NCBI RefSeq assembly: GCF_021556455.1
Contig: NZ_JAKGCV010000002.1
Span: forward strand, 1-64,000
Source of the DNA: Streptomyces fuscigenes
GTDB lineage: Bacteria > Actinomycetota > Actinomycetes > Streptomycetales > Streptomycetaceae
Direction of reading: 5' to 3'
DNA: 64,000 bases
Position 1 is the first letter of the stretch. Every line of letters begins with the position of its first letter. Shown one piece after another: positions 18,158 to 29,619 of this stretch. Made by a program: the position numbers and the translations under genes. Below the pieces are notes generated by a model, which searched no databases, had not been told where the DNA came from, and saw only the letters and a program-made list of their open reading frames with translations.

Positions 18158-19471
18158 TCAGGGGCGCTCGGGTGCGGACTGGTACACGTCGGGGATCCCG
18201 TCGTGGTCGGCGTCGGCCTCCTCCTCCGCGCACAGGCGCCGGTAGAGGCGGTTGCGCCAGCGCAGGACGATCGCGGCCAGCACGGCAGAGGTGAGCGAGC
18301 CGAGCAGAATCGCGGTCTTGAGGTGGTTCTCGCGGGGTGTACCGGAGGTGAAGGCCAGTTCGCCGATCAGCAGGGAGACGGTGAAGCCGACCCCGGCCAG
18401 CAGGGAGACGCCCAGGACGTCCCACCAGGACAGGTCGCTGTCCAAGGTGGCGCGTGTGAAGCGGGCCAGCAGATACGTCGACCCGAACACGCCGACGAGC
18501 TTGCCCACGACCAGGCCCAGACCCACACCGAGTCCGACGGGGTCGGCCACCGTGGGCCCCAATCCGCCGGAGAGGGACACGCCTGCCGACACCAGGGCGA
18601 ACAGCGGCACCGCGAGGCCTGCGGAGACCGGTCGCCAGCGGTGCTCGAACCGCTCCGAGAGGCTTGCCTCCTCACGCTCTCCGGCGACCGCCGGCACGGC
18701 GAAGCCGAGGAGCACACCGGCGATCGTGGCATGGACCCCCGAGGCGTGCATCAGCGCCCAGGCCACCACGCCCAGCGGACCCAGCAGCCACCAGTGCGTG
18801 ATCCTGCGGCGGGCCAGGGCCGCGAAGAGCGCGATGACGGCGACGGAGCCGACCAGTGGCCAGACGCTGATGCGGCCGGCGAAGAACACGGCGATCACCA
18901 CCACCGACAACAGGTCGTCCACCACCGCCAACGTCAGCAGGAACGAGCGGAGCCCGGCCGGCAGATGGGTGTTGATGATCGCGAGGACGGCCACCGCGAA
19001 GGCGATGTCGGTCGCCATCGGCACGGCCCAGCCCCGCAGGCTCCCGCCGGCGATCGTGGTGTTGACGAGGGTGTAGACGAGGATCGGGCCGATCATCCCG
19101 CCGACCGCCGCGATGATCGGCAAGGCTGCCCGGCTCGGGGAACGCAGGTCCCCCACGACGAACTCCCGCTTGAGCTCCAGCCCGACGACGAAGAAGAACA
19201 CGGCCAGCAGACCGTCCGAGGCCCACTCGCCCACGCTCAGGTGCAGGTGCAGTCCCTCCGGCCCGAAGGTCGCGCCGACGAAGCGGGCGTATGCGGCTTT
19301 CCAAGGGGTGTTCGCCCACACCAGCGCGGCCACCGCTCCGGCGAGCAGCAGCAGTCCGCCGACCGTCTCGCTGCGCAGGACGCCGGCGACCGCCTGCGCC
19401 TGTGCCCAGCCGGGCCGGAGGAACAGGCGGGTGGAACGGCGGCTGGACGGGGGCGGTGGAGCGTCGGACAC
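18158..19471 (-). CDS. nhaA: Na+/H+ antiporter NhaA
   Basis: A 437-residue polytopic antiporter. The transport core is visible: the AVVDDLLSVVVIAVFF Asp-Asp pair (equivalent to the essential pair of E. coli NhaA) and PMATDIAFAVAVLAIIN before it. FFFVVGLELKREFVVGDL near residue 90 is also diagnostic. After the last membrane segment there is an unusual acidic tail with DADHDGIPD, resembling a thrombospondin type 3 calcium loop. It stands alone, convergent with narK across about 130 bases with no clear terminator. Confidence 0.93.
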   Translation of the reverse strand: MSDAPPPPSSRRSTRLFLRPGWAQAQAVAGVLRSETVGGLLLLAGAVAALVWANTPWKAAYARFVGATFGPEGLHLHLSVGEWASDGLLAVFFFVVGLELKREFVVGDLRSPSRAALPIIAAVGGMIGPILVYTLVNTTIAGGSLRGWAVPMATDIAFAVAVLAIINTHLPAGLRSFLLTLAVVDDLLSVVVIAVFFAGRISVWPLVGSVAVIALFAALARRRITHWWLLGPLGVVAWALMHASGVHATIAGVLLGFAVPAVAGEREEASLSERFEHRWRPVSAGLAVPLFALVSAGVSLSGGLGPTVADPVGLGVGLGLVVGKLVGVFGSTYLLARFTRATLDSDLSWWDVLGVSLLAGVGFTVSLLIGELAFTSGTPRENHLKTAILLGSLTSAVLAAIVLRWRNRLYRRLCAEEEADADHDGIPDVYQSAPERP

Positions 19472-19579
19472 GAGGTCTCCCGGTGAGAGGACAGACGGAA
19501 CATCTCGCCGACCAGACTTCCCGGCACACCAAGGTGACCTTATCGCTTCCTCGACGGACCGCGGCGCCGCGCCACCCGG

Positions 19580-20110
19580 TCACATGGCTTCCTTGATTCC
19601 CCGACGGATCAGCCATGCGTTGACCGGCCAAGCGGTGAAAGAGGCCCGCCGCCCTCCCGATCTGCGTCAAGAACCAGTAGGCGGCCGCATCGGGATGCAG
19701 ATGATCGGGGGCGGAAAGAACACGAAGAACATCAACGCCATCCAGCCGAACAGTCCGACCTCGAAGGCACTCAGCGACAGCACGTCGGCCTTGAGCGCCT
19801 CCACCAGGCCGCGTCGCAATCCCAGTCCCCGCATCGGGGCGATCGCGAGATACTGGAAGACGACCCCCAGCAGCAAGGCGAGGACGTGGTCGCCGATGCA
19901 CTCCGCCGTCAACGCCACCCCCGCGACCGTCGCCCCCAGCCCGAAAGACCACGAACTCCGCCACGATGTCTCCCAGCGTGCAACCGGCCCCGCAGTGCGA
20001 CACCCCCACCGCGGTCACGGCGCAGCCCGGCTTGGTCGGAGCGTCGCCGTGCTCCTGCCGCCGGCGATCGGAGACGGGACCGCCCCACGCACCACACCAC
20101 CGGCCTCACG
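19580..20110 (-). pseudogene. DUF4396-type membrane protein, multiple frameshifts
   Basis: Family-like segments occur in order but in three or more different frames on the minus strand. They are SHCGAGCTLGDIVAEFVVF (about 19955-20010), then VVFQYLAIAPMRGLGL and AFEVGLFGWMALMFFVF (about 19710-19870), then DHLHPDAAAYWFLTQIG (about 19660-19710), and finally FTAWPVNAWLIRRGIKEAM with a TGA at 19580-19582. No single frame covers the gene, so it is decayed. The upstream limit is approximate. It is followed by two further gene relics, marking a degraded stretch. Confidence 0.75.
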
Positions 20111-20167
20111 GCGAGTCGTTCAGGTGACGAATGACTGCGGCAGAGAGGGCCGTCCTGGATCGACCGA

Positions 20168-20350
20168 TCAGCGGGCCGCCCGGTCTTCCCGCGTCACCGC
20201 GTGGCAGGCACGGAGGGCGTTGTGTACAGACTGGTGGGTGATCCATCCGGTGATGCGGCCGCGGGTGGGGTCGAGGACGGGCAGGCCCGCGCCCTCGGCG
20301 GTGACGAGCGCTTCGAGGGCGTCGGGCCGCTCGGTGAACGCCCGGCAGAG
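20168..20350 (-). pseudogene. CBS-domain fragment, chloride-channel type
   Basis: The final 60 residues of a frame read [17 protein letters not shown], then [18 protein letters not shown], which is the second half of a CBS domain as found at the C-terminus of actinobacterial ClC-like channels. Nothing upstream continues the domain, and the preceding residues are not family-like. I read it as the surviving tail of a deleted gene. Confidence 0.5.
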
Positions 20351-20423
20351 CCCAGTGGCCCTCGTAGAGGTCCAAGCAGAACGCGGCCGGTGGCCACACT
20401 CACGATGTCGCCGGTGCAGGGCT

Positions 20424-20540
20424 GTGGCCGCGTCCCTCGGGGTGGGCATCGTGGCCGGTGCGACGGTCGCGCAAGGCACCTGTACGGGCGCAGGGTGGCC
20501 ACGATGGGTAAGGACCACAGGGAGACAGGCAAGCCGTCCC
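20424..20540 (+). pseudogene. relic of an OBAP/DUF1264 gene N-terminus
   Basis: About 39 bases from 20424 match the start of the intact OBAP gene at 41771-42559 with about three differences, encoding [14 protein letters not shown] against [14 protein letters not shown]. After a frame change, [11 protein letters not shown] resembles GRKAVTMSKVGKGH of the intact gene. No further homology follows. This is the only sign of a gene in the 20351-20770 interval. Confidence 0.55.
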
Positions 20541-20770
20541 GGCACGCCGACGCGACAGTGTGGCCGAGCATCACTATATGGGGACGGCAGTGCGAAGCAC
20601 ACGCAGGTGGATGGCGGACCTGGCACATCGGGCGCTCTATCCCAAAGCTACCCAGGGCGGGGCGGCGCGTGTCTCACATCAGTCCTGAGAAACCCGGGGA
20701 GTCCAGGGCAACTGCCAAGGAACATATAGTCGTTGCCTGGACCATGGAAAAGCAGGAAGGCGGAAACACC

Positions 20771-21007
20771 ATGACCAACCCGTTCGAGGACCCGGAGGGA
20801 CGCTTCCTCGTGCTGGTCAACGACGAGGGCCAGTATTCGCTTTGGCCTGTCTTCGCCGACGTGCCCGAAGGCTGGACCGTCGCCCACGACGAGGACACCC
20901 GGGCCGCCTGCCTGGAGTGGATCGAACGCACCTGGACCGACATGCGGCCCCTGAGCCTGATCGCCGCCATGGACGCCGTGCCGGACTCGGATTCCCGGGC
21001 CGAATGA
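20771..21007 (+). CDS. mbtH: MbtH-like NRPS partner protein
   Basis: A 78-residue protein. The family signature is complete: [24 protein letters not shown], then VPEGW and W-containing [12 protein letters not shown]. MbtH-like proteins bind adenylation domains and are often needed for their folding and activity. The ATG at 20771 is chosen because MTNPFEDP is the normal family start; an ATG nine codons earlier would add a non-conserved extension. Its stop overlaps the DpgC-like gene by four bases. The partner is presumably one or more of the four adenylation domains encoded at 22.4-34.8 kb. Confidence 0.93.
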   Translation: MTNPFEDPEGRFLVLVNDEGQYSLWPVFADVPEGWTVAHDEDTRAACLEWIERTWTDMRPLSLIAAMDAVPDSDSRAE

Positions 21008-22353
21008 GCGGGATCACCGTGGCACACCCGCCAGGCGCCGCCGGTTCCGCCCTGGAGCAGGAAGCCCACGACCTCAGGGCGCAGGTCGAGGGGTTGCGCG
21101 CGCATCTTGACCGGCTGCCCCCGCGCCCGGAACGCACAGCTGCCCAGCGCGGCAGCGCACGCCGACTTCTGTCCCAAGCACGAGTCAGCCGCGAGGAGTT
21201 CCTCCGCCGGCACGTCCGCGAGGTCTACGCCGTCCTCACCGAGGACCTCAGCCGCACGATGCGGGTGGCGGACCTGATCGCGGCGGCCGGCAGGCGCTAC
21301 CCGGGCCTCGTTCCCACCGAAGCCGACATGGAAGCCGACCGGCAGCGGGAACGGCGAGGCAAGGAGGGGTGGGAGATCGATCAGGGCATCTTCGTGGCCC
21401 ATGTCCTCGACGACCGCACCAGTGGACGCCACCTGCTGCACTCCATGACCCGGCCGCGCCAGCGGGCCGTGGAGATCCTCGACGAATTCCGCCGACGCGA
21501 CACGGTGGACCTCGGCCCGATCGCCGTCCACCACGAGAAGGGCATCGGTCACGTCACATTTCAGAACCACCGCTACCTCAACGCCGAGGACAACGCCTCC
21601 AATCAGGCCCTGGAGACGGCCGTCGACCTGGTGCTGCTCGATGACCGCATCGACATCGGCCTCCTGCGGGGCGGAGTCGCCACCCACCGCAAGTGGGCGG
21701 GCCGGCGGGTCTTCGGCACGGGTATCAACCTGACGCACTTCCGGCAGGGGCGCATTTCGTTGGTCGAGTTCTTCCTCGACCGGGAACTCGGCGCGATCAA
21801 CAAAATGTACCGAGGCCACTCCGGGTCCTTCACCGGCGAGGCCGAACCGCGAAGCGTCCGGGAGAAGCCTTGGATCGCGGCCGTCGACGCTTTCGCGATC
21901 GGCGGGGGCTGCCAGTTCCTGCTCGTCATGGACCATGTCGTGGCCCAGCGGGACGCTTACGTGAACCTGCCCGCTGGGCGTGAAGGCATCATCCCGGGTT
22001 GCGGTGTGCTCCGCCTGCCTCGTTTCATCGGCGAGCAACCCGCCCGGCGGACCGTCCAGTTCAACCTGGACATCCCGGTGGACAGCCCAGAGGGGCGTCT
22101 GATCGTGTCCGAGGCGGTGCCCGCGGCTGAGATCGACAGCGCGGTGGGCCGGGCAGTGAAGGGGCTGCGCGCCACGGGGATCGGCAGCATCCTGGCCAAC
22201 CGACGGGCTCTGCGGATATCCGTCGAACCGCAGGACACGTTCCGCAGTTACATGGCCAACTACGCTCGCGAGCAGAGCTATTGCGCCCACGGTCAGGCCT
22301 TCGGTGACGATCTGGAGGCGTCCGGGCACGCCGACGTTCTGATTCCCGGCTGA
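21004..22353 (+). CDS. dpgC: DpgC-like cofactor-independent dioxygenase (crotonase fold)
   Basis: A 449-residue protein resembling DpgC, which oxidatively cleaves 3,5-dihydroxyphenylacetyl-CoA to the keto acid precursor of dihydroxyphenylglycine without metal or cofactor. The N-terminal helical part (about 1-150) is followed by a crotonase domain. Visible there are [17 protein letters not shown] (about 221-237), the oxyanion-type AFAIGGGCQ (297-304) and [12 protein letters not shown] (321-332). DpgA, DpgB and DpgD are absent from the window, so the substrate may come from elsewhere or differ. It is coupled to mbtH and converges on the NRPS genes across a strong hairpin. Confidence 0.82.
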   Translation: MSGITVAHPPGAAGSALEQEAHDLRAQVEGLRAHLDRLPPRPERTAAQRGSARRLLSQARVSREEFLRRHVREVYAVLTEDLSRTMRVADLIAAAGRRYPGLVPTEADMEADRQRERRGKEGWEIDQGIFVAHVLDDRTSGRHLLHSMTRPRQRAVEILDEFRRRDTVDLGPIAVHHEKGIGHVTFQNHRYLNAEDNASNQALETAVDLVLLDDRIDIGLLRGGVATHRKWAGRRVFGTGINLTHFRQGRISLVEFFLDRELGAINKMYRGHSGSFTGEAEPRSVREKPWIAAVDAFAIGGGCQFLLVMDHVVAQRDAYVNLPAGREGIIPGCGVLRLPRFIGEQPARRTVQFNLDIPVDSPEGRLIVSEAVPAAEIDSAVGRAVKGLRATGIGSILANRRALRISVEPQDTFRSYMANYAREQSYCAHGQAFGDDLEASGHADVLIPG

Positions 22354-22370
22354 CTTCGGGCGACGACCGA

Positions 22371-22397
22371 AGCCCGGTGCCACGACGGCACCGGGCT
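22371..22397. terminator. bidirectional terminator hairpin
   Basis: AGCCCGGTGCC and GGCACCGGGCT form a perfect 11-base stem with a 5-base loop. It sits in the 63-base gap between the convergent DpgC-like and NRPS genes and can serve both. A smaller 6-base stem (CTTCGG/CCGAAG) lies just before it. Confidence 0.8.
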
Positions 22398-22416
22398 CAC
22401 AGCGCGGAAGTGTGTC

Positions 22417-25400
22417 TCACGCGGGGTGGCCGCCGCCAGGGGGTCCCAGCGCCGCCGCGAGCGACTGCGCGATGCCGGCGACGTGCGGGGGAAGCAGCAT
22501 GTCCTCGTGCCGGCACGCGATGCTGTCCTCCGTGATCGTCCCCTTCACATGGGGTGACCAGGCACCGGCGGCCGTAAGCGCCGGCGGCCTGCTCAGCAGC
22601 GCGGTGAACGCGAGAACGTCTCCCTCGAAGACCCCGGGAACGTGTGTGTGGCGCGCTCTGCGCGCGATCCTGTAGTCGCGGTGCATGGCGCGCAGGGACC
22701 GCTCGGTGATGTCCGCCAGAGGGTGGTCGCCTGCCCGCAGCCGGTCCCTGAGCCACCGGGGTGACAGGGCGTCGGTCTCCTCCGGCAGGACCGGCACCCC
22801 GAGGGAGCCGGCGAGATCCACGAGGAGGGCGGTGTCGTCCGCCTCGCCTTCGCCGTCGGCCTGTGCACCGGGGTAAGCGTCCAGCAAGCCGAGCAGACTG
22901 ACTCGCTCACCCTGCTGCTGGAGCTGGACAGCCATGGCGTGGGCGTTGACCCCGCCGAAGGACCAGCCGAGCAGCCGGTAGGGGCCGTGCGGCTGGATCC
23001 CGCGTATCTGGCGTATGTAGTCCGCGGCGATCTGCTCGACAGTCTCCGGCACCGGTTCGTCTTGGGCTATCCCTCGGGCCTGGAGGCCGTACACACGCTG
23101 TTCGGCCGGGAGATACGGCAGGAGACGTGCGTACGCCCAGCTCAGTCCGCCGGCCGGTGGGACGCAGAACAGCGGGTCTCCCACTCCCCTGTCCCTGATC
23201 GGCATCGGTGTGACGAGAGTGGACGCACTGGGTGCGGCGCCCATGCGGGTGGTGAGCTGGGCGACGGTGGGTGCTTCGAAGAGGGTGCGGACCTCGATGC
23301 CGGCGCCGAGGGTGCTCCGGATGCGACTGACCAGGCGGGTGGCGAGCAGCGAGTGGCCGCCCAGTTCGAAGAAGTGGTCGTCGATACCCACCCCATCCAT
23401 CCCGAGGACGTCGGCGAACAAGGCGCACAGGGCCTGCTCCGTCGTCGTACGGGGTGCCCGCGAGGTGGCGGCCGCCCTCACCTCCGGAACCGGCAGAGCC
23501 CGCCGGTCCAGCTTGCCGCTCGGCGTCGACGGAAACGCCTCCAGCACCACAAACGCGGAAGGAACCATGTAGTCGGGCAGAGTCCGCGCGACGAATCCCC
23601 GCAGGTCCGCGGGGTCGAGGACCGTTCCGGGCACGGGGCGGACATAGGCGGTCAGACGTCTGTCGCCGGGCCTGTCCTCGCGGACGACGACGGCGGCCTG
23701 GGCGACACCGTCGTGCCGGTCGAGGGTCGACTCCACCTCGCCCAACTCGATGCGGAAGCCCCGGACCTTGACCTGGTCGTCGGCGCGTCCGACGAACTCC
23801 AGCTCTCCTTCCCGGTTCCATCGCACGAGGTCTCCCGTGCGATACATCCGCTCGCCCGGCGCGTCGAAGGGGCAGGCGACGAATCGCTCGGCGGTTACCC
23901 GCGGGCGGTTCAGGTACCCGCGTGCGAGAGCTCTGCCTCCGAGGTACAGCTCGCCTGTCACCCCGGCGGGTACGAGGCGCAGTCCCGGGTCGAGCACGTA
24001 GGCCCGGGTGTTGGCAAGTGGCGTGCCGATCGGGAGGGCAGAGGACGGGTGAGCCGCGTCCTCGGAACGGATCCGGTGGCGGGTGGCGAGGACGGTGGCC
24101 TCGGTGGGTCCGTAGAACACCAGCATGCGGCGGCCGGCGGCCCACGGCCCGACGAGGGAGGGCGGGCACGCCTCGCCGCCGACGGTCAGAGTTCGGACGC
24201 CGTCGAGGGACAGGTCGGGGGCGGCGGCGAGGACGCTGGGCTGCAGGAAGGCGTGGGTGACCCGTTCCTCGGTGACCGTCTCGGCCAGCCCGTTCGGCCC
24301 GGACACGGTGCGCAGGCTCACGACCAGTGTCGCGCCGGACAGCAGGGCCCGGCAGATCTCCGCCGTCGACGCGTCGAAGCTGAGCGAGGCGAAGTGCAGG
24401 ACGCGGCTGCGCGGTCCGATGTCCAGTAGTTCCCGCTGCGTTGTCGCGAAGCCGGAGATGCCGCGGTGGGTGACCTGGACGCCTTTGGGGCAGCCGGTGG
24501 ATCCGGAGGTGTAGATGACGTACGCGGGGTGCGCGGGCAGGAGCGGAGCGAGGCGTTCGGCGTCCGTGATCTCGGCCGGTGAGGCACGGTCCAGGGCCTC
24601 CTGGATGGCGGGGTCGTCGAGCAGGATGTGCGGGAACTCGGCGATGCGGGGCAGCCCGCCGGCGACTTCGCCGGTGGTGACCGCGAACAGTGGCCTCGCG
24701 TCGTGCAGCATGAACGCGAGGCGCTCGGCGGGGTAGTCGATGTCCAGGGGCAGGTAGGCGGCTCCGGCCTTGCTGATGGCCAGCAGCGCCACGATCGCGT
24801 CGACGGACCGGGGCAGCGCCAGGGCGACGATCCGCTCGGGTCCCGCGCCGCGGGCCATGAGCAGTCGGGCGAGCCGGTTGGCCCGGGCGTCGAGCTGACC
24901 GTAGGTGAGCCGGGTGCCCGCGAAGACGACCGCGGTGGCGTGCGGATCCCTCAGGACCTGTGCCGTGAACAGGTCCGGAAGGGCTCGCACGGGGACGTCG
25001 TCACGCGTTTCGTTCCAGCTCGTCAGAAGAGTGCCGCGTTCCTCGTCGGACAGGATCTCGATGGATCCGATGCGGACGTCGGGGTCGTCCGCCACCGCCT
25101 CCAGTACGCGCAGCAGCCGTGTCGTCATCGCCTCCGCGGTGCGCCGGTCGAACAGCTCGGTGGCGTACTGGAGGACTCCGTCGACGCCGTCGGGGCGACC
25201 GTCGGGGGTGTGGTGCTCGACGAGACTGAGCGACAGGTCGAACCGGGCCGCCGTGCGGGGGCCCGGCAGTTCTTCGACCACCGCCCCGGGCAGGCTCAGC
25301 CCGGATCGGGTGGTGTTGTCCAGGGAGCACATCACCTGGAAGAGCGGGTGCCGGGAGACCGAGCGCTCGGGGTTCAGGATCTCCACCAGCCGCTCGAACG

Positions 25401-28400
25401 GCAGGTCCTGGTGGTCGTAGGCCGCCAGATCCGTCCGCCGGACCCGGGTGAGGAGCTCCGCGAAGCCGGGGTCCGAGGACAGGTCGGTGCGCAGCACCAG
25501 CATGTTGACGAACATCCCGACGATGTCGTCGAGGGAGTCGTCCCGGCGTCCGGCCACGGGTGTGCCGATCGGGATGTCGGTGCCCGCGCCCAGCCGGGAG
25601 AGCAGTACGGCGAACGCCGCCTGCATGATCATGAACAGGCTCACCTGGCGGGAGCGGGCGAGCTGGACCAGCCGGGCGTGCAGGGCCGCCCCGATCGCCA
25701 CCTGGGCGCTCGCACCCGCAGAGGACGGGACCGGGGGCCGCGGCCGGTCCGTGGGGAGGTGCAGGCCGTCGGGAAGTCCTGCCAGATGCTCGCGCCAGTA
25801 GGCGACTTGGCTGCCGACCGGGCTTCCCAAGTCGTGCTGTGAGGCGAGGCATTCCTGCTGCCACAGAGCGTAGTCGGCGTACTGGAGCGGCAGTTCGTCC
25901 CAGCCGGGCTGCCTGCCGTCAGTGCGGGCCAGGTAGGCATCCCCCAGGTCGCGCAGGAGGGGCAGCATGGACCAGCCGTCGCCGGCGATGTGGTGCAGCA
26001 CCAGGACCAGCACGTGATCCGTGGGCGAGAGCGCCAGCAACACGCAGCGCAGAGGGGGTTCGGCGGTGAGGTCGAAGCTGTGGGCGAAGGACCGCGCGAT
26101 CGCGGCGTCCACCGTGTCCGCCGTCACGGCACGTTCCGGCAGGTCGGGGCGGGCCTGTTCGGGGGGCAGTATGTGCTGGTGCGGCCCGTCGGCGGTGTCG
26201 GGGAAGACCGTGCGCAGACTCTCGTGCCGGCGGACCACGTCGGCCAGCGCGTCCCGCAGGGCCGTGGTGTCCAGGTCTCCTCTGATCCGGTACGCGGAGG
26301 GCATGTTGTAGGTGGGGCTGGGCCCCTCCATCCGGTCCATGAACCAGAGGCGCCGCTGCGCGGAGGACAGCGGCAGGAGCCGCGGCCTCGGCCTGCGGAC
26401 CGGGCGCGGCAGAGCGCGGCCGCCCGCCGTGTCGATGCGGGTGGTGAGCTGGGCGACGGTGGGTGCTTCGAAGAGGGTGCGGACCTCGATGCCGGCGCCG
26501 AGGGTGCTCCGGATGCGACTGACCAGGCGGGTGGCGAGCAGCGAGTGGCCGCCCAGTTCGAAGAAGTGGTCGTCGATACCCACCCCGTCCATGCCCAGGA
26601 CGTCGGCGAACAGGGCGCACAAGGCCTGCTCCGTCGTCGTACGGGGTGCCCGCGAGGTGGCGGCCGCCCTCACCTCCGGAACCGGCAGAGCCCGCCGGTC
26701 CAGCTTGCCGCTCGGCGTCGACGGAAACGCCTCCAGCACCACGAACACGGAAGGAACCATGTAGTCGGGCAGCAGCGCTGCGCTGTGGGCCCGCACATCG
26801 GATGTCAGCTGATCTCCGTCGGAGCCCTGCGCTTCGCCCGCGACGGTGAGATAAGCGACCAGGCGCTTGTCGCCGGGCCGGTCCTCGCGGACCACGACCG
26901 CGCTCGCGGACACCGCCGGATGCCCGGTGAGCGCGGCCTCGACCTCACCCGGCTCGATCCGGAAGCCGCGGATCTTGACCTGGTCGTCGACGCGTCCCAG
27001 GTACTCCAGTGTCCCGTCGGCGCTCCACCGTGCCAGGTCGCCGCTCCGGTACATCCGCCGCCCCGGCGGCCCGTAGGGATCGGCCACGAACCGGCCCGCG
27101 GTGAGCCCGGGACGTCCCAGATATCCGCGGGCAAGGCCGGCTCCCGCCACGTAGATCTCTCCCGGCACTCCGGGGGGACAGGGCTGGAGGCTCTCGTCGA
27201 GCACGTACACCGTGAGGTCCCGGATGCTCTGCCCGATCGCGCCGACTGCCGCCGCCCCGCCGGTGCGGCCCCGCAGCTCCTGGTAACTGACATGCACCGT
27301 CGTCTCGGTGATGCCGTACATGTTCACCAGGAGCGGCTTCCGGTCGCCGTGCCGCTCCTGCCAGTCGGCAAGCCGTTGGACGTCGAGGGCCTCACCGCCG
27401 AACACTGCGACGCGCAGCACCAGTTGGGCGCTCAGCTCCGGATCCTGCGCGTCGGCCCGGGCCAGCTGGTAGAACGCCGAGGGCGTCTGGTTCAGCACCG
27501 TCACCTGCTCACGTGCCAGCAGCGCGAGGAAACCGGCCGGCGAGCGGGCGACGTCGACGGGCACCACCACCAACCGTCCGCCGTGGAGCAGGGCGCCCCA
27601 CATCTCCCACACGGAGAAGTCGAACGCGAAGGAGTGGAACCACGCCCACACGTCGGACGCGTCGAACCTGAACCAGTGGCTCGTGGCGCCGAACAACCGG
27701 AGCACACCGGTGTGCGGCACCAGGACGCCCTTCGGGCGGCCGGTCGATCCGGAGGTGTAGATCACGTAGGCCGGGTGCGACGGCAGCAGGGCGGCGGTAC
27801 GCTCCTGGTCGCTCACGTCGGCGCCCGGGAGCGCGGCCAGGCGCGCCACGGTCTCCGCCGCGTCCAGGACCACGGCCGGCAGCCCACGGCCGGGCGCGAC
27901 CGTGCCGCCCGATGTCACCACCATCGCGGGGTCCGCGTCCCGCAGCATGTGGACTACCCGGCCGGCCGGGTAGTCGGGATCCAGCGGCACGTACGCCGCG
28001 CCGCTCTTGAGCACGGCCAGCAGCGCCACCGCCAGCTCCGCGGAGCGGCGCAGCGACACGGCGACCCGGGTCTCGGGGCCGGCGCCACGCTCCACGAGCA
28101 GGCGCGCGAGGCGGTTGGCGCGGGCGTTCAGCTCGCCGTAGGTGATCCGCGTGCCGTCCGCGTCCACCACCGCCGGCGCGTGCGGGCTCGCGGCGGCCCG
28201 GTCCTCGAACCGCCGGGGAAGTGTCCCTGCCCGCGCGATCCCTGCAGGGACCTCCTCGTGCGGCTTGCGGACTCTCCGCCACTCGTCCCCGGACAGCAGG
28301 TCGATGGAGACGACCGGCACCTGGGGGTCGGCCGCAACTGCCTCCAGCAGCCGTACGAGCCGGGTCAGCATCGCTTGCGCCGTACCCGGGTCGAACAGGT

Positions 28401-29619
28401 CGGTGGCGTAGGTGAGGACGGCGTGGATCCCGGCCGGGCGTCCTTCGATGTCCGGGCGCTCGTCGAACTCGAAGTTGAGGTCCGTGTTGGCGACCGGCTG
28501 TTCGATGAGACAGTGCCGTGCATCCACTCCGGGAAGGTCCAGGCCCGTCACGTCGTTGTTCTGCAGCACCACCATCACCTGCGTCAGCGGATGGCGGGCC
28601 ATCGAGCGGGCCGGGGCCAGCTCCTCGACCAGTCGCTGGAACGGCACGTCCTGATGTCCGAGGGCGCCCAGGCTGCGCTCCCGCACGCGTGCGAGGAGCT
28701 CGGCGAAGGAGGGCCGGCCGGACAGGTCGGTCCGGATGACCAGTGTGTTGACGAAGAAACCGACGAGGTCGTCGAGCGCCTCGTCGGTGCGTCCGGCCAC
28801 CGGCGTGCCGATCGGTATGTCGGTACCCGCGCCCAACCGGGACAACAGGCCGGCCACCGACGCCTGGAGCAGCATGAACAGAGTGACCCCGTGCTCGCGC
28901 GCCACCCGTGCCAGCCGGTCGTGCAGCACCGGGGAGACCGTCAGTGCCGCCCGGCCTCCCCCATGACTGGGCACCGCGGGGCGCGGACGGTCCGCCGGAA
29001 GCGTCAGTTCTTGCGGCGCGCCGTCCAGGGCGCCGCGCCAGTAGGCGAGTTGCCTGCTGTGGAGGCTGCCGGGATCGTCGGGCGAGCCGAGGAGTTCTCG
29101 CTGCCAGAGGGTGTAGTCGGTGTACTGCACGGGCAGCGGTTCCCATCGAGGCTCCCGGCCCTCGCTGCGCGCGGTGTAGGCGAGGGACAGGTCGCGCCAC
29201 AAGGGCTTCAGCGACCAGCCGTCGCAGGCGATGTGGTGGATCACCAGGACCAGCACATGCTCCAGCGGGGTGATCTCCAGCAGCAGGGCGCGCAGCGGCA
29301 GGCCGGTCGCCAGATCGAATCCGGCGTGGGCGAACTCGGCCTGCGCCGAGGCCACTCCCTCCTCGGTGGTGCGGTCCCTGCGCAGTACGGGGCGGCCCTG
29401 CGGGCCCGGGACGATCTCCTGCACCGGCCCGCCGTCCCGTTCCGGGAACCGGGTGCGCAGGCTCTCGTGCCGGTCGGTCACGTCACCGAGGGCGGCTTCC
29501 AGCACGTCCGCTCTCAGCGGGCCCGCCAGCCGCACCGCCACCGGCAGGTTGTACGTCGCCGTGTCCTGGGTCCTGTCGACGAACCAGAGGCCGCTCTGTG
29601 CGGATGATGCCGGGATCAC
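22417..29619 (-). CDS. non-ribosomal peptide synthetase, C-A-T-C-A-T-TE
   Basis: A 2400-residue synthetase completing the peptide. Approximate domains are C 1-440 (HHIACDGWS), A 460-960, T 1000-1065 (GGHSLLA), C 1085-1520 (HHIAGDGWS), A 1545-2040, T 2060-2125 and thioesterase 2140-2390 (GWSFGG). All active-site motifs look intact. Reading the specificity pocket by eye gives D-F-W-N-V-G-M-V-H-K for the first A domain, which is the classical threonine code. The second gives D-A-A-F-T-G-F-V-L-K, which I cannot assign. The GTG start overlaps the upstream synthetase stop by four bases. The two A-T boundaries share a nearly identical 338-base sequence, suggesting recombination between modules. Confidence 0.93.
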   Translation of the reverse strand: MIPASSAQSGLWFVDRTQDTATYNLPVAVRLAGPLRADVLEAALGDVTDRHESLRTRFPERDGGPVQEIVPGPQGRPVLRRDRTTEEGVASAQAEFAHAGFDLATGLPLRALLLEITPLEHVLVLVIHHIACDGWSLKPLWRDLSLAYTARSEGREPRWEPLPVQYTDYTLWQRELLGSPDDPGSLHSRQLAYWRGALDGAPQELTLPADRPRPAVPSHGGGRAALTVSPVLHDRLARVAREHGVTLFMLLQASVAGLLSRLGAGTDIPIGTPVAGRTDEALDDLVGFFVNTLVIRTDLSGRPSFAELLARVRERSLGALGHQDVPFQRLVEELAPARSMARHPLTQVMVVLQNNDVTGLDLPGVDARHCLIEQPVANTDLNFEFDERPDIEGRPAGIHAVLTYATDLFDPGTAQAMLTRLVRLLEAVAADPQVPVVSIDLLSGDEWRRVRKPHEEVPAGIARAGTLPRRFEDRAAASPHAPAVVDADGTRITYGELNARANRLARLLVERGAGPETRVAVSLRRSAELAVALLAVLKSGAAYVPLDPDYPAGRVVHMLRDADPAMVVTSGGTVAPGRGLPAVVLDAAETVARLAALPGADVSDQERTAALLPSHPAYVIYTSGSTGRPKGVLVPHTGVLRLFGATSHWFRFDASDVWAWFHSFAFDFSVWEMWGALLHGGRLVVVPVDVARSPAGFLALLAREQVTVLNQTPSAFYQLARADAQDPELSAQLVLRVAVFGGEALDVQRLADWQERHGDRKPLLVNMYGITETTVHVSYQELRGRTGGAAAVGAIGQSIRDLTVYVLDESLQPCPPGVPGEIYVAGAGLARGYLGRPGLTAGRFVADPYGPPGRRMYRSGDLARWSADGTLEYLGRVDDQVKIRGFRIEPGEVEAALTGHPAVSASAVVVREDRPGDKRLVAYLTVAGEAQGSDGDQLTSDVRAHSAALLPDYMVPSVFVVLEAFPSTPSGKLDRRALPVPEVRAAATSRAPRTTTEQALCALFADVLGMDGVGIDDHFFELGGHSLLATRLVSRIRSTLGAGIEVRTLFEAPTVAQLTTRIDTAGGRALPRPVRRPRPRLLPLSSAQRRLWFMDRMEGPSPTYNMPSAYRIRGDLDTTALRDALADVVRRHESLRTVFPDTADGPHQHILPPEQARPDLPERAVTADTVDAAIARSFAHSFDLTAEPPLRCVLLALSPTDHVLVLVLHHIAGDGWSMLPLLRDLGDAYLARTDGRQPGWDELPLQYADYALWQQECLASQHDLGSPVGSQVAYWREHLAGLPDGLHLPTDRPRPPVPSSAGASAQVAIGAALHARLVQLARSRQVSLFMIMQAAFAVLLSRLGAGTDIPIGTPVAGRRDDSLDDIVGMFVNMLVLRTDLSSDPGFAELLTRVRRTDLAAYDHQDLPFERLVEILNPERSVSRHPLFQVMCSLDNTTRSGLSLPGAVVEELPGPRTAARFDLSLSLVEHHTPDGRPDGVDGVLQYATELFDRRTAEAMTTRLLRVLEAVADDPDVRIGSIEILSDEERGTLLTSWNETRDDVPVRALPDLFTAQVLRDPHATAVVFAGTRLTYGQLDARANRLARLLMARGAGPERIVALALPRSVDAIVALLAISKAGAAYLPLDIDYPAERLAFMLHDARPLFAVTTGEVAGGLPRIAEFPHILLDDPAIQEALDRASPAEITDAERLAPLLPAHPAYVIYTSGSTGCPKGVQVTHRGISGFATTQRELLDIGPRSRVLHFASLSFDASTAEICRALLSGATLVVSLRTVSGPNGLAETVTEERVTHAFLQPSVLAAAPDLSLDGVRTLTVGGEACPPSLVGPWAAGRRMLVFYGPTEATVLATRHRIRSEDAAHPSSALPIGTPLANTRAYVLDPGLRLVPAGVTGELYLGGRALARGYLNRPRVTAERFVACPFDAPGERMYRTGDLVRWNREGELEFVGRADDQVKVRGFRIELGEVESTLDRHDGVAQAAVVVREDRPGDRRLTAYVRPVPGTVLDPADLRGFVARTLPDYMVPSAFVVLEAFPSTPSGKLDRRALPVPEVRAAATSRAPRTTTEQALCALFADVLGMDGVGIDDHFFELGGHSLLATRLVSRIRSTLGAGIEVRTLFEAPTVAQLTTRMGAAPSASTLVTPMPIRDRGVGDPLFCVPPAGGLSWAYARLLPYLPAEQRVYGLQARGIAQDEPVPETVEQIAADYIRQIRGIQPHGPYRLLGWSFGGVNAHAMAVQLQQQGERVSLLGLLDAYPGAQADGEGEADDTALLVDLAGSLGVPVLPEETDALSPRWLRDRLRAGDHPLADITERSLRAMHRDYRIARRARHTHVPGVFEGDVLAFTALLSRPPALTAAGAWSPHVKGTITEDSIACRHEDMLLPPHVAGIAQSLAAALGPPGGGHPA
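23243..23580 (-). repeat. 338-base intragenic repeat, copy 1
   Basis: The end of the second adenylation domain and its carrier domain are nearly identical to 26435-26772, with about seven differences by eye over 338 bases, far more alike than the rest of the two modules. Confidence 0.85.
26435..26772 (-). repeat. 338-base intragenic repeat, copy 2
   Basis: Partner of 23243-23580 in the same gene, covering the end of the first adenylation domain and its carrier domain. The two lie in direct orientation 3.19 kb apart, exactly one module. Confidence 0.85.

Noticed and set aside
25990-29607. Very long open frame on the plus strand opposite the NRPS gene
   Set aside because: It is antisense to intact C, A and T domains; its residues show no family motifs and it has no ribosome site. 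High GC makes such shadows common.
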